DNA of 64,000 nt from Lophius americanus (GCA_037951165.1 JBBDHG010000097.1:1394501-1458500); one strand, 5' to 3'; positions 23,619-35,289 are shown, counted from the first letter of the stretch. The notes: generated from the sequence alone by a model not told the origin. A program made the numbers and translations.

Positions 23619-23637
23619 CATGAAATATATAGATATA
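23476..23637. repeat. (AT)n microsatellite flanked by a 22-bp motif in both orientations
   Basis: TGACATGAAATATATAGATATA occurs at 23,476-23,497, inverted at 23,502-23,523 (4-nt loop) and again direct at 23,616-23,637. A pure AT tract of about 90 bp lies between the second and third copies. Confidence 0.9.
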
Positions 23638-24110
23638 CCTTGTTAAGAGCAGAGAGGACATTGGTTAGACACCTGGAGAAGGACAGTGGCAATGCCAACC
23701 TGTCAACTGGAGAGTGTTAACTGAAACACTCCATGAAAGTTGGATACCCCTTAACAACCTCTTTTCACCAGTATGGAAAAAGCATCCTTGACCGGAGAGG
23801 CATGTGAAGATAAATTTCATTGCGGAAGGGTTCGTGGGAGTGCATGAAGGGTCCAAATACAGTGAAATGAGGACACTAACTGGAGGCTTGGAGGACGGGC
23901 CTGTTAAGTGATCAACTTTCAAAAACCGAACAATCAAACATCAGAAAACACACAACATTACCAAGGAGAAGTTATTGATTGAGAACCAAAAAGAAATGGA
24001 TACAGTTGATCTTCACATCTGAATTGGGTTTTTTTTCCAACACAAATTGTCTGCAGCCATTTATTATTTATTATTATTTATTTAAATACATGTATTAATT
24101 AAAGTATCTC

Positions 24111-24115
<5 letters not shown>

Positions 24116-24172
<57 letters not shown>
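24116..24172 (+). repeat. (AT)n microsatellite
   Basis: Near-pure TA run interrupted by one GTATA. Confidence 0.9.
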
Positions 24173-25008
24173 AATCTGTTGTGTAAAATCACTGTACTAT
24201 GCACTGGTCTGAGCTTAAATAAAAGCCCATCATAGCACCGGATCATGCTGCTGACTCCCACACACACTTTCCCAGGACTCTTCACCCTGGCCTCAATCGG
24301 TCTGGAAAAGAGCAACGGCTGCATGTTCCAAACACGCTCGAGGCAGACTGCAAGTCCTTGGGCCCAATGTATGTTTGGGATGATTTTCTGAGGATAAAGT
24401 TGTTATATAATGCAATGTTTAGTGAGTATGACCCAAAGTAAAACATTCCGTCGCCTACAGGATGATGGCAAAGATAAACACATAAATTTAACATCTACAA
24501 ATACAAGCAAAAGAGAAGGATGATTTAAACAAATTATGTCACCACCTCTTTAAAGATTAGCTCTGACAATTCTCGGCCTATATTTGCACCATCTTCTCTG
24601 TCTGATATCCAATCATTTCTGCTCAACTAACAATTATGTACTTTTCGTACACGTACTCAAGTACTGTGTCAAGGAGAAATTTGATGTAATTGATCATTTC
24701 TATTTTATGCTACTTTATACTACAACTCCACTACATCTCAGATGACAGTAGTAAGGGTGAGTCACATATTTCCTTGCCTTCAGAGCCTCATATGAGGAAC
24801 TACTGTACATCTGAACTGAGATTATATGCGGCGTGTGCCTTTAGGCGTATGTGGTCACTGCGCTACCACAGGAAACACGACAGATACTCCAATAGCTTTA
24901 CCATTCTCAATCTTAGAGTGAGTTGAAAGATGAGGATCACATCCACTTTCCCAATTCGTGGTTTGTGTTAAAAAAAGTCCATATGTTGCTAAAAAAAACT
25001 AGTCGTCG

Positions 25009-25345
25009 TTAAAGGTACAGTGTGTAAAATTCAGTGGCATCTATTAGTGAGGTTCCGGATGGCTGTCGGTCACCTGCTCAGTTGAATCCCCTGGGCGGGC
25101 TGCTGGACCCCTCCATTTACCTCTAAAAGGTATCACAAGGTTTGGTGCGCCCTTACTTTTCACTGTGCTAAATAATATGTTGATCCTCCTTTTGTCAAAA
25201 AACAAAACAGTTTTCAAGCAACCAAACGCATCAAAATACAATATCCCTCTCCAGAACCAGCGTCTGGTTTGTCCACCGATATGACTGACAAACGTGACAG
25301 TGTCCTTCGGCGAATTAAAGGGCTTTTTCCAAACAAACATTACAA
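25009..25345 (+). repeat. Dispersed repeat family A, long copy
   Basis: Begins TTAAAGGTACAGTGTGTAAA then ATTCAGTGGCATCTATTAGTGAGG, the canonical start of this teleost family. The interior keeps the GTGTTTGGTTTGTCC-like segment (GCGTCTGGTTTGTCCACCG). Confidence 0.65.
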
Positions 25346-27059
25346 AAGTAATTAACAAGAGTGAGCCAGTGGCTAGTGGGCGAGTAAATATGAGGTATCT
25401 TGTTACTCTTTTATCCCTGAATAAATAGAGCCTTACCTATTTTCTCAGAGTTAAGAGTCAAATTGAGATCTGACCAGGGACACATGAGACAATACCTGTC
25501 ACATGTTTTCTCTGAATGACTGAACCAGAAGCAGTGCCCTTCAGTCGGATAATTTCCTGCTGGGGATGGATGGCAGTTGTGCAAAAACCTTCTCTACAAA
25601 GACAGTGTTTGGTCTGATTATTGTATTCTGTCCTCCGCTCCTACCATGACCATGGCAGGGTTAATGACTGTTCCTTCACTCAGACTGCAAATGCTGCAGT
25701 ATTTCTCCTTCCATGAACAGAGAGGGGAGCCACCATTTAACAGCTCCGTTACACGTCCATCAATAATCACACAAGGAGAACCAGTTCTTCAAATAACATC
25801 CAGAGGGAGTTGATTCCAAGGATGGAAAACACTGAAAAGCTTGTGTGATTGACCGGAGAGGATCTTTGTCTTTCAGCTGTGCAGCACCACAGCATCCCAA
25901 ATGCCAAGTTGCACATCTTCAGTTTATGCAACACAAGCATGATTCACACATCAGAGCCGGAACTGTTATGCAATCTACCCCTAGCCTCTCCCACCCCTAG
26001 GAAAGATTATTAAGCAAGAAGTCTACAAAAACATCAGATGAGCAATAAGAGTGAGGCGCTCTCAACGCTCAATGTGTTTCACAGTTCATTAATCTGTCAG
26101 TTTGGTTTTTACAAGCAGCCCAGCAAAGCAATGAATTAGATTTACAGTTAAGTCAAATCCTGTATTTGAAATATAAATCCAACGAGAGGGTGCTTTAATT
26201 GCGCAGTTCACAAGCCACTGGGTGAAAACAGTCCTCTCTAAGTCCTTCCTGAAGAAAGATCAGCCTCAGGGAGGAACTGATACCCAGCAGGGCGATTTTC
26301 TCATCCAAAATCCTTTGCCTTCTTTGTGTAGTTTCAGAGGGCAAGTTGTTCGGAGCCTATTATCTTGTCTACTGCGAAATCTGAGTCACCAAAACATAAG
26401 CAATGGGTACAATCTGTGATGAATGGATGCAAAGTGTTCGGAACAAACCCTTTTCCTGTTCCTCCAGGCTCCTTTACTCAACATGATCAAAGGACCCATG
26501 ATTTTCTTCCTTCTTCTCTCATTTAAGGTTGTCCTATTCCGGTTTGACTGTTTTGACTGACAGTGCTATAAATACGTATTCAACAATGGGTTTCTCATTC
26601 TCAAAGGAAGTGTGTACTACACTGAATGTTTGTAGATCATGTTAACCTCTCTTCCTACATTTACATGAACACACAAGAAAACCAGAATCTCATTCTAAGT
26701 CAACCAATCCAGTACAGAAACCTTATGAAATCTCACAAGGTAAACAACATAACAGAAATATTCTGTCACATAACAACAGAATGTGATTAAGATAGTTAAC
26801 AGAAATAAATGATTTTGTTTCGTAGCTTTGGAGATTACATGTTCTCTAAGAGCACAGCAGTTATTGAAGTAATGGTACAATGGCAAATTTCGGAAAGAAC
26901 GTGCTATGAAAGCTAGCTAGCAATTTAGCTGTGCGAGGCATTAACATGGCAGCAACATTATAATGTTGTATCAGGTCAACATCCAGATAATTTGCTAATT
27001 ATTTCACACATTGTGTTAGAGCCTATCTTATTAGCTTATTTGGGCATCTGTTAGCTCGT

Positions 27060-27392
27060 GGGCAGTCTGTGGCTCAACCTGGCAGTGTTGAATGAGCCTT
27101 AACATAACGTCCCAGAAGTTCTTAGGTGGATCCATGTCTGGGGAACGTAAGGACCAGTCAGTGGCATCCAAACTTTCACAGTCCAGGAATGGCGTCTCCA
27201 GACTCTTTCAGGTATGTCACATTATCTCAGTATGAACCTGCTCTCATCTTTGAAGAAAACGCGGCAGTAATGGAGAACCCGCCAATTCTGGTGTTCTCTG
27301 GTGAACATCAATCCAGCTGCATGGTGCCGGGTTGTGCGCACAGGTCCCACTAGAGGATATTGGGCCCTCATGCCACCCTTCAGTGAGTATGT
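27060..27392 (-). pseudogene. Tc1/mariner transposase fragment (minus strand, internally deleted)
   Basis: Minus-strand translation gives FTREHQNWRVLHYCRVFFKD-like text (the REHQNW..LFTDESRF block) and then, out of order of spacing, VPQTWIHLRTSGT (from the PDLNPIEHLWD region). The centre has been lost and frames are broken. Confidence 0.75.
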
Positions 27393-29610
27393 TAATAATA
27401 ATAATAATAATAATAATACATTTAATCTATGATGCAATTTACATTCAGATCAAATCTCAAAAAGCTACAAGGTAAAATAAGATAAAAGCAAAAATTAAAA
27501 ATAGAATAATAATTATATTAAAATATGACCAAAAAGCAGCGATGTTAATTAAAAGTTATAGGTTCTGCTAAAAAGTAAAGCTTTAAGTCCTGTTTTAGAA
27601 GTCTCAGTCGTCTGTGGAGCCCTCAGATGGTCAGGGAGGGCATTCCAGACGAGGGGCACCACAGCAGAAGGCCCGATCACCCATGGGGCTGAGCTTAGTC
27701 CGGGGAAGGAAGAGGCGGTATGAGTTAGTTAGTTGCGTGAGTAGTTCTTTTAGGTAGGGGGGTGCATTGCCATGGATGCACTGGTGAGTGAGGACAGACA
27801 TCTTATAATCAATCCTGGTGGAGATGGGAACCCAATGAAGAACGGGGGTGATGTGTTCGTGTTTACGCACTCTCATCAGGATCCTTGCAGCACTGTTTTT
27901 ACTGAAGTCTTTGAAGACTTTTATCAGGGATCCTGATGAGAAGTGCGTAACAGTAATCCAGTCTGGAGGAGACGAACGCGTGGGCCAGCTTTTCAGCGTC
28001 ACTCAAGGTGAGTGAAGAACGGAGTTTGGAATTTTTCTGAGATGTTGAAAGGAGATCTTGCAGATGTGTTTGATGTGGGATTCAAAAGTGAGTTGAGATT
28101 CTAATCTTACTCCAAGGCTGGTGACGGATGAAGAAAGGGGAATGTCTTGACCAGCGAAGGTAATGCTGATTATGGAGGAAGACTGGGTCTGATTAGGAGT
28201 GCCAATTAAAATTACTTCGGTTTTGGAGCTGTTCAACTGGAGAAGGTTGTTTTTCATCCACACCTTTATCCCCTCCAGACAGGCGCGCAAAGTTGACAGG
28301 GGAGATGATGATGAGGATGAGGATGGAGGAGCTGTGGAGGAACATGTGTCTGTTTTTATGTAGATTTGCGTGTCATCAGCGTAGCAATGGAATGAGAGTC
28401 CAAATCGACTACTGACAAGGCAAAGGGAGAGCATGTACAGTATGAAGAGAATGGGGCCAAGGACAGATCCCTGGAAGGACCCCACAGGTGACAATGTGTG
28501 TCCAGGGCCTTGCACTTCCAAGGGAAATGTATTCTGTTCTGTAGGATTGAAACCAGTTTAGAGCGATGTCAGTGAGTCCAATGGTGTGATTCCATGGTCA
28601 ACAGTGTCTAAGGCAGCAGACATATCAAGGAGAATCAGGAGGGAAGGTGAACCAGCATCTTCTGCCATCCGTAGGTCGTTTGCGACTCTAAGCAGTAGAA
28701 AGCCACTGAGTCATTGGCTGATACAAAGTTGGCAGAAAGAAGATGCTGGAGGTCCACTATCATGGTTTGTGGGTTGATATTTTTCAAATTCCTGAAGTAG
28801 ATTTGACGTTTGGGCTTGGTGAGGGGGCACACAAGTGACAATTCCATGGAGGAGGCCTTGTGGTCGGACACACCCAGATCGTACACAAGAAGATTGCTGC
28901 GAGGGGCAGAGTCAGTGATGACAAGAGTGTAACCCAGGTTGTGGGCGGGGACATCGACAAGTTGCCTGATATATAACAATCCAGTAGTCGGAGAAATTCG
29001 GCTGCAAAACGACAAGAAATGGAATTGACATGGATGTTCATATCACCAAGTACTATAATATTGGCAGAGGTTGTGCAAAAGGTCCAAAGAAGGTTGTACA
29101 TCTCAGAAAAGAAGGCTGGGTTTGGTTTGGGTGATCGGTAGATTAGAAGTATGGTCATGGAGAAAGGAGGTCTACAATTAATTGCAAGGCATTCAAAAGA
29201 AGAGATCTCTGGCAGACAGACCACCACCACGACCAGTGCTGCAGGCTTTCTGGAGGTAACAGTAACCGGCGGGACAGGTCTAATTCAGGAAAGAAAAAAC
29301 ACCGGGTTGTTGCCAGGTTTCTGTAAGGCACATCACGTCCAGACACTTGTTCAGAATGTGGTTATGTATGAGGCATGATTTGTTTGTGAGAGATTGTGTA
29401 TTAAAGACTTCAATTTTAATATTAGATGGAGCAGAGACTCTGTTTCGGCCAAAGAAGACTGAAATCCACCCCACATTTTCTAATCCGGTCATTGAGTAGC
29501 TTTGTTGAGGAACTCTGTGCCACTAGTGGGAAGAGCAATAGCGTTGTGATGACAAGTCAGAGACGCGACGGTGCGCACGTCAGACCAAAAGGACAGAGCG
29601 GGAGTTAACA
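27393..29610 (-). mobile_element. L2-type LINE, copy 2 (internal 857-bp deletion)
   Basis: Minus-oriented, with the (TAA)n tail at 27,393-27,418 on the plus strand. It keeps the endonuclease side (NTQSLTNKSCLIHNHIL, VMCLTETWQQPG, NIIVLGDMNIHV) and the 3' half of the RT with an intact YADD motif (28,372-28,383). At about 28,695 the sequence jumps from what is 22,283 to what is 23,141 in copy 1, removing the N-terminal half of the RT. The endonuclease region is frame-shifted. It sits directly against the Tc1 fragment. Confidence 0.88.
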
Positions 29611-30016
29611 AACTTAGATCGGCAAAATCTGTGAATGCAACAGGGTGAAGGAGTCCAAGTTGTTTAATAACATATTTTTTCCAAGTATTGCTGGGATTAT
29701 TCATGAAGAACAAGAAAAAAATGCCCCTCTCCTGGAATGGGAAAAAATCCCTCAAATATTGATCGTATGGCGAATTACATCCACCATACCCTACATCTCC
29801 AAACAATTTTATTAAAATCTGTTCAGACTTCTTTGTCTTAACTAGTTGACATGCTAGAAGGAGGTGCAGGCACATATAAAACTGTAAACAGAGACCTAAC
29901 GTCTATCGCAGTAACCAATATGTTCACTTTTTACCACTTTGGAAAAGTGTTACTGGAACATTAAACATGTCTCTTCGTTTCTGGCTCTCTTGTTAATGAA
30001 AAAGACTTATATTCTT

Positions 30017-30130
30017 AAGGTGCAGTATGTAAAATATAGTGGATTTTGAATATCTGCAATAACATATTCATAAGTATGTTTTTGTTCCTTTATAATCAGC
30101 TGAAATTAAGAATTGTTATATAGCATTATT
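30017..30130 (+). repeat. Dispersed repeat family A fragment
   Basis: Starts TTAAGGTGCAGTATGTAAAA and contains AACATATTCATAAGTATG, matching the end regions of other copies. Confidence 0.5.
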
Positions 30131-31020
30131 TTTCTTGAATAAAAAACTAATAATGACACCAATGCCGGGGCTTTTCACGGTCATTGAATCATATTATGAT
30201 GGACAAACTATCAATGGATTAAAAATGTTCAATGCATTGACACAAGAGGAAACTTAGCTGCCTCTGTTGAGAGCTGTCTAATTAGCAGTATCCCCATTTT
30301 GATTTGAATGTTTTATTATTGACATAGAAAATATCCAAATCCTGCAGCTTTCTGTTTCTGGTTTGCATGTTCTCCCTTTGTTAAAAAACAGATAAGAATT
30401 AAAAAAATATCTATTATCTATATATATAAAAATAACTATTCAGCTATTATCTACTTTCCCTCATCTTCTTTGAATGTCGAGGGAAGTTTATTTTAATCCA
30501 TAACTCGTTTTAAGATTCATAGGTAAACTGAATTCTTCTCAACTAGATGAGACGAGAACTTGCTGTAATTTTTAGAGAAAAATAAAACAACCAAAATCAA
30601 ATAGAAAAAAATACAGTAAAGACTTTAGAAACAATTTTTTCAATGTTTGAGTAAATTAAAGATGTATATGAAGAATACAACAAATTTTCATCATTGACAA
30701 AATCCCGGAATATATTTAACGTCAGATTTTTTTCAATATTACAGCGCAATATGACAAACAACAGGGAACCAAATCAGGAAGAAATTTTAGTTAGCTAATG
30801 ACAGACGTTTATAGTGGCAAGAATAGCTTTTATCAGCTTTTGTAACCAACAAAACAGGAACCAATGTTCTCTGGTCCAGCTTTATAAAGTCACTTCTTCT
30901 TCTTTTATGCCCTGACAAAGAGAAAATTCAACAACTGGCCAAATTATCACTAATTTAATGTCACTTAAGTTTGGTGGAACAATCTATCTCTACGAGTGTA
31001 ATTCTAAAGCTCGTTCTTAG

Positions 31021-31329
31021 GTAACAGCTGAACACCAACAGCTACAATATCTGTATGAGAAACAGAAGTGGCTGATGGCAGATAAACTGGGTGGCAATTC
31101 TCAGCAAAGGGTCAGCCAAGTTAACAGCAACAGAAGTGGATGCACTAAAGAGATGGAAACTCTTCACCACAGGCAACACTCCCAACACACCAACACGAAA
31201 TCAGTCATCTCTGGAGATGACCTTCACCTCATCATCAAGTTGGACAACTTGAGAGTAATGTACCTGGCACAGGAGAGGACTGTTCTTAGGTTGAAGTGGC
31301 AGATAGACGAAGAAATGCATCGTCTCTAA
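31021..31329 (+). CDS. Orphan ORF / possible terminal exon, coiled-coil-like protein of unknown identity
   Basis: An open frame follows an AG (CGTTCTTAG|GTAACAG|CTG..) and encodes AEHQQLQYLYEKQKWLMADK, a polar Ser/Asn/His linker, then DLHLIIKLDNLRVMYLAQER and LRLKWQIDEEMHRL with TAA at 31,327-31,329. The last 40 residues show heptad-like hydrophobic spacing typical of a coiled coil. AATAAA follows at 31,342-31,347, as expected for a 3' terminal exon. No upstream exon was found, and it lies on the opposite strand in the presumed KIAA0513 intron. It could be a retrocopy remnant, part of an unrecognised transposon or a nested gene. I do not recognise the protein. Confidence 0.35.
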   Translation, partial: VTAEHQQLQYLYEKQKWLMADKLGGNSQQRVSQVNSNRSGCTKEMETLHHRQHSQHTNTKSVISGDDLHLIIKLDNLRVMYLAQERTVLRLKWQIDEEMHRL

Positions 31330-31376
31330 AATCGAACAAAGAATAAAGTTATGAGCTGTTGCTGACACGTGTTATG

Positions 31377-31446
31377 TGCTATGAGACATTTGTAAATTTT
31401 GACAAATGGAGGATCATGCTTATCAATTAGCACATGAAAAAGCAAT
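31377..31446 (+). repeat. Left arm of a ~70-bp imperfect inverted repeat
   Basis: GACAAATGGAGGATCAT.. with flanks; its reverse complement, about 85% identical by eye, is at 32,425-32,492. The two arms enclose about 1 kb that includes a Rex1-type LINE fragment. Confidence 0.75.
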
Positions 31447-31618
31447 GGTTTGTGAGACCTCAAACTGTCAAATAAGGAAAATATATAAACCCTACTCATG
31501 AAACCTTGTAGTAGTGAACTGGTAGGGGTCCATGCAGTCCTACCAGCGTCCCCATGGGACCTGTCTGTGGAACTGGCTGCCTCCTATGGGTCAGCTTGGA
31601 AATGTTTGGGGTGAAGGT

Positions 31619-31640
31619 AATAATAATAATAATAATACAT
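31619..31640 (+). repeat. (TAA)n microsatellite
   Basis: Short TAA run followed by TACATTTAATTTA, resembling the 3' tail junction of the L2 copies. It is possibly an extremely truncated L2 insertion. Confidence 0.6.
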
Positions 31641-31969
31641 TTAATTTAAGGTGGCTTGCAGCTCAGCTTTACTGCGCCATGTTTAATCTTATGTGTTGTC
31701 ACAATTTTATTCTTACTTTATTTATTCATTTTATATAATTTTGAACAAACCAACAGAATAAAAAATACTCAAATTAAAGAATTAAATTCTAAATACATTG
31801 TTATTTCATCCTCTCATTGGAAATTATAGTTTCACAGAAAAATTTCCAATTCAAAGTTTTCATTCAAAGGCATCAATAATGGCCAGAAAATTATAGTTTT
31901 CAAGTTAAAAATTACATCAAAAATCAATCAGTTTTGAGTAAGTGACTAATGACTAATCTGTTCCATAAT

Positions 31970-32420
31970 AAAACCACTTCTTGACCAAGGAATTTAGATC
32001 TCTTGTTCCATTTGGAGTACAAAAATATCATCAAGGACCTCCCATTGAACATCTAGGTTTGGACATCAAACAGTTGAACCCATACAAATACCTGGTTGTT
32101 CACCTCAACAATAAACTGGACTCATCAGAAAACAGAGATGTCCTGTACAAGAAGGGCCAAGGTCATCTCCATATGCTGGGGAGACTTGGGTCCTTCCGAG
32201 TGTACAGGACTCAGTTAAAGACCTTCTATGACACTGTGGTAGCATCTGCTATCTTCTGCGCTGTCCAGCTCTGACATTGACATCTGTGGAGGAGGTGGGT
32301 GAGAGGAGAATGTTGACATAGCTGGCATCCATCCTGGACACCATCTCTCACCCCCTACATGAGACTGTGGGAACTTTGATTAGCTCCTTCCGGAGCAGAC
32401 TGCGACACCCACATCTAAGT
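31970..32420 (+). pseudogene. Rex1/CR1-type LINE reverse transcriptase, C-terminal fragment
   Basis: Plus-strand ORF 31,981-32,274 reads ..PIEHLGLDIKQLNPYKYLVV HLNNKLDSSENRDVLYKKGQ.. and ..FYDTVVASAIFCAVQL, the well-known C-terminal block of fish Rex1-type RTs (YKYLGVHLNNKLDW..FYDSVVASAIFFAV). Further downstream the text 'ILDTISHPLHETVG' is recoverable in other frames. 5'-truncated and inactivated. Confidence 0.8.
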
Positions 32421-32424
32421 GGGA

Positions 32425-32492
32425 TTGCCTTTTCATGTGGTAATTAATAAATATGATCCTCCATTTGTCAGAATTTACAAACATCTCATAAC
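32425..32492 (-). repeat. Right arm of the imperfect inverted repeat
   Basis: Reverse complement of 31,377-31,446; contains ATGATCCTCCATTTGTCAGA. Confidence 0.75.
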
Positions 32493-33840
32493 AAAAGATA
32501 TTTGTAAGCAAAAATGTATTTCTTTCTCTGTCCTTTGCCCAGACTGCAGTCAGAATCTATCACAGCTCACTGTGAAACTGTGTTGTGTCTGAAAAACTGT
32601 AAGGAAAAAACAAAACTGTTCAGTCATTCACAAACCTCACAATAACTACACGTGCATTAATTGCACTATTGCACAACTTCACTGGACTATTTTAATTTAT
32701 GTCTGTTTTTTAGTTGTTTTTTAAGTTTGGACTCTTTTTCAATATGTATATCATATTTATCTTTATTCAATATATATTTATTTATGTATATTTATATATA
32801 TACACCAGTTTATATTTCTTTATTGTTTTCCATGCCACTTTACAACATTGGAGCCGCTGTAATGTCCAAATTTTCCCATGGGTGATTAATAAAGTTCTTT
32901 CTAATCTATTCTAGTTTCTCCTGACTTGCCAGTGTTGTTGCTTTAACATCTCATAGAACTTAGACTGTAAAGTATAAACACCTGCCAGTGTTATTCATGC
33001 TCGTATAGAAGCAAAGAGATGTTTTAAAAGGGCTTTCCATCTTTCAAGTCCTAAGGAGAATACAAAAACCTGGCAAAAAAAAAAAAGATAAGGCCAGAGC
33101 TATAGCTAGCTACAAAAATGCACAAGTGAACATACACAGCAGAGCCAGGATGAGTTTAGTGATGGATGCTATGAAACCGGTAAGGAAGTTGTACTCCATG
33201 TGCAAGTCCAGATAACACCGAGTACAGCCCTCATCTGTCAAACCCAATAACTAGAGCCACACTAATGTTTATCAGACTGACCTTTCCTAAGGTTGTTATT
33301 AAATAGGTCTAGTCCTGTCTAATGTAATAGAATGGAATGGGTAAAGGGGCTGCAGAATAAAAGTGTAATAGGAGGATTTATGATAAATCTAGAAATCCTG
33401 ACAGCGTGATTTGGCTTTAGGCTAAATGCTCTTTCATTTATATTTTCAATAAGATTATATAAATTATTATTTATTTTGTACCACCTTCTCTAATTCAGAC
33501 TCTATGAACACCATTGAAAAGGCCCAAAAGTGTTATGATTCATTGCTGAACAGTATTTCTGATAAACCATAACATGACTGCTGTTGTTGTTTGACATGAT
33601 TTTCTAAATAAATTCTGCAATTCTAAATAAATAAATAAAATGCATAAAATCCCATATATATGGGAGAACATAAACATTCAGGAAAATATTGAACAATTTT
33701 TGAATTAAGTCTTGGAATCCCTCATCTGAAACAGACGCCACAGAATCAGTACGTTATGACAAATAACGCATGAAAATATACAACATCCAACAGTTTTAAG
33801 ACATCACAACGCGATCAGATAAACGCAGACTGGGGATCTT

Positions 33841-33861
33841 TAATAATAATAATAATAATAC
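33841..33861 (+). repeat. (AAT)n microsatellite
   Basis: Six or seven AAT units. Confidence 0.85.
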
Positions 33862-34601
33862 TGAACCGAGGTAAACAACCGAACTGAACAGGATAATCAG
33901 GCTGATGTTTCGACCAGTCTATTTTTTGTCCGTGACAAATATATGTTTATTTCCCACTGTTACCAAGTCATTGTTTTTCGATGAGAATTTAATATGAACA
34001 ATGGAAAAATGTTCTGAATGTATGGCAACAATATGACAACCTTGAGGTTTATAATCTATTCATTGATTTGACGAATTACAGATTAAATAAAATGCGCCAA
34101 AACCCATTTGAGTCCGATAGTCTGACAGTCCTGGTTGAACCTTAAGAATGGAACAGTTGCTTCACTCCAGAGAAAAGCTCATTATTTACCCTGTGGGTTG
34201 AAGAGGCAGGACTGGGCGCATTTGACAGCTGAGATAGGAAGCAGCACTGAATAAACACAGCAAGGCTGACGTTTCCTGTTCCCTTACTAGCTCATTTGTT
34301 AATACAAACACAGAATCCTGAAGCCACGAAGGTACGTCAACCAAAACACGCATCCTGACATGTCTGATGAGCGAAAGGAAACGCCATAGCGAAAGGACAA
34401 TTAACCATTTGCTTGAAGCACTCGAACAGTAGTAAACTGGGGTTGAAACGTTAAGAAATATAGGTCCTATAAATACTGATATATCACCACGCAACAACGT
34501 AAGAAACAGCAGTACGTACGTGAAATGAAGCGCGTTGACAGCGGAGGTGGACTGCCGCCACTATTGCTCCTGCTACTCGACTGTGGGCTCGGGCCAGAAA
34601 G

Positions 34602-34612
34602 TGCGCAGGCGC
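34602..34612. promoter_or_regulatory. NRF1-like site TGCGCAGGCGC
   Basis: Matches the alternating GCGC-N-TGCGC pattern of NRF1 sites. It lies about 22 nt from the CRE in the same island. Confidence 0.5.
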
Positions 34613-34634
34613 AAACAGAAGAGGGGGGACCCGG

Positions 34635-34642
34635 TGACGTCA
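34635..34642. promoter_or_regulatory. CRE palindrome TGACGTCA
   Basis: Exact full-length cAMP-response element, extended to GTGACGTCAC (34,634-34,643), inside the GC-rich island. Confidence 0.6.
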
Positions 34643-35283
34643 CTACAGCCACAAATGAGTGAGCGCGCTGCATGAAGTTAAATTCGTACCATGCTAACCA
34701 ATACCGGATATGTCCGTTAAATACATTACCGTGAAGTCAAACGTAGAACTCGGATTATTACAAATAATACTGGATATGACATTGAAATACAAACGCATGA
34801 AAAGTAAAGGTGGCGCTGACATTATCGGAAATGTCATTTAAAAATAAAAGCATGTTTACTGACTGGCGATCTCAAAACACAAAAGACCGGATGTGTCCCT
34901 TTAAAATAAATGCATGGAGACGTAAATAAATGTGGACCTGGAACCGGAGAACGAGCGAACGGTACATTTGTACCCTGAACAAAATATGAGAAAAATCACA
35001 GATAACCAAGGGTTAACAAAACGTTTTGCAATTTACTGAGGGCAGTTTCTGCATGGATTTTTGTGAGACAAGTTCGCCAATACCTAAATGGTTTTATATG
35101 GTACTTAAAGTATATATTTATAATTCAAATTAAATCTAATCACAAAATCTGTGAGAAATGTCTCTCTCATTCAGTTACCCTTATGATCTTTCTGTTGACT
35201 CCACAAACATATTTCAGACTTGCATCTATAGAATCAAGTTATCACAGTTCTTCAACATGAGACTCTGCAAAGAAAGTGTTTCA

Positions 35284-35289
35284 TTTAAT
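35284..35289 (-). terminator. Candidate poly(A) signal ATTAAA for the carboxylesterase
   Basis: TTTAAT on the plus strand reads ATTAAA on the minus strand, about 155 nt after the stop codon. This is the commonest variant signal and the first candidate downstream of the CDS. Confidence 0.4.

Larger units (their letters stand above)
18019..34519 (-). other. kiaa0513: Presumed first intron of KIAA0513 (16.5 kb), repeat-rich
   Basis: Boundaries depend on the proposed first exon at 34.5 kb. The intron contains two L2 LINE copies, Tc1 and Rex1-type fragments, microsatellites and the orphan ORF at 31 kb. Between 18.1-19.1, 23.7-24.1, 25.4-27.0 and 32.5-34.4 kb I see no gene and no clear repeat. Confidence 0.45.
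34520..34660 (-). promoter_or_regulatory. kiaa0513: Candidate KIAA0513 promoter and non-coding first exon
   Basis: A compact GC- and CpG-rich island in otherwise AT-rich sequence. It holds a full CRE palindrome TGACGTCA (34,635-34,642) and an NRF1-like site TGCGCAGGCGC (34,602-34,612), both typical of TATA-less promoters. On the minus strand a plausible splice donor, TTTCAC|GTACGT, ends at 34,520, and the KIAA0513 start-codon exon at 18,018 needs an upstream non-coding exon. The link over a 16.5-kb intron is inference. Both sites are near-palindromic, so transcription in either or both directions is possible. Confidence 0.5.

Noticed and set aside
23421..23698. ORFs made of repeated Ile-Tyr
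   Set aside because: Translation of the (AT)n microsatellite.
24082..24360. Possible exon with 'FSRPIEARVKSPGKVCVGV'
   Set aside because: No acceptable splice pair in frame and flanked by an AT microsatellite; no recognised family.
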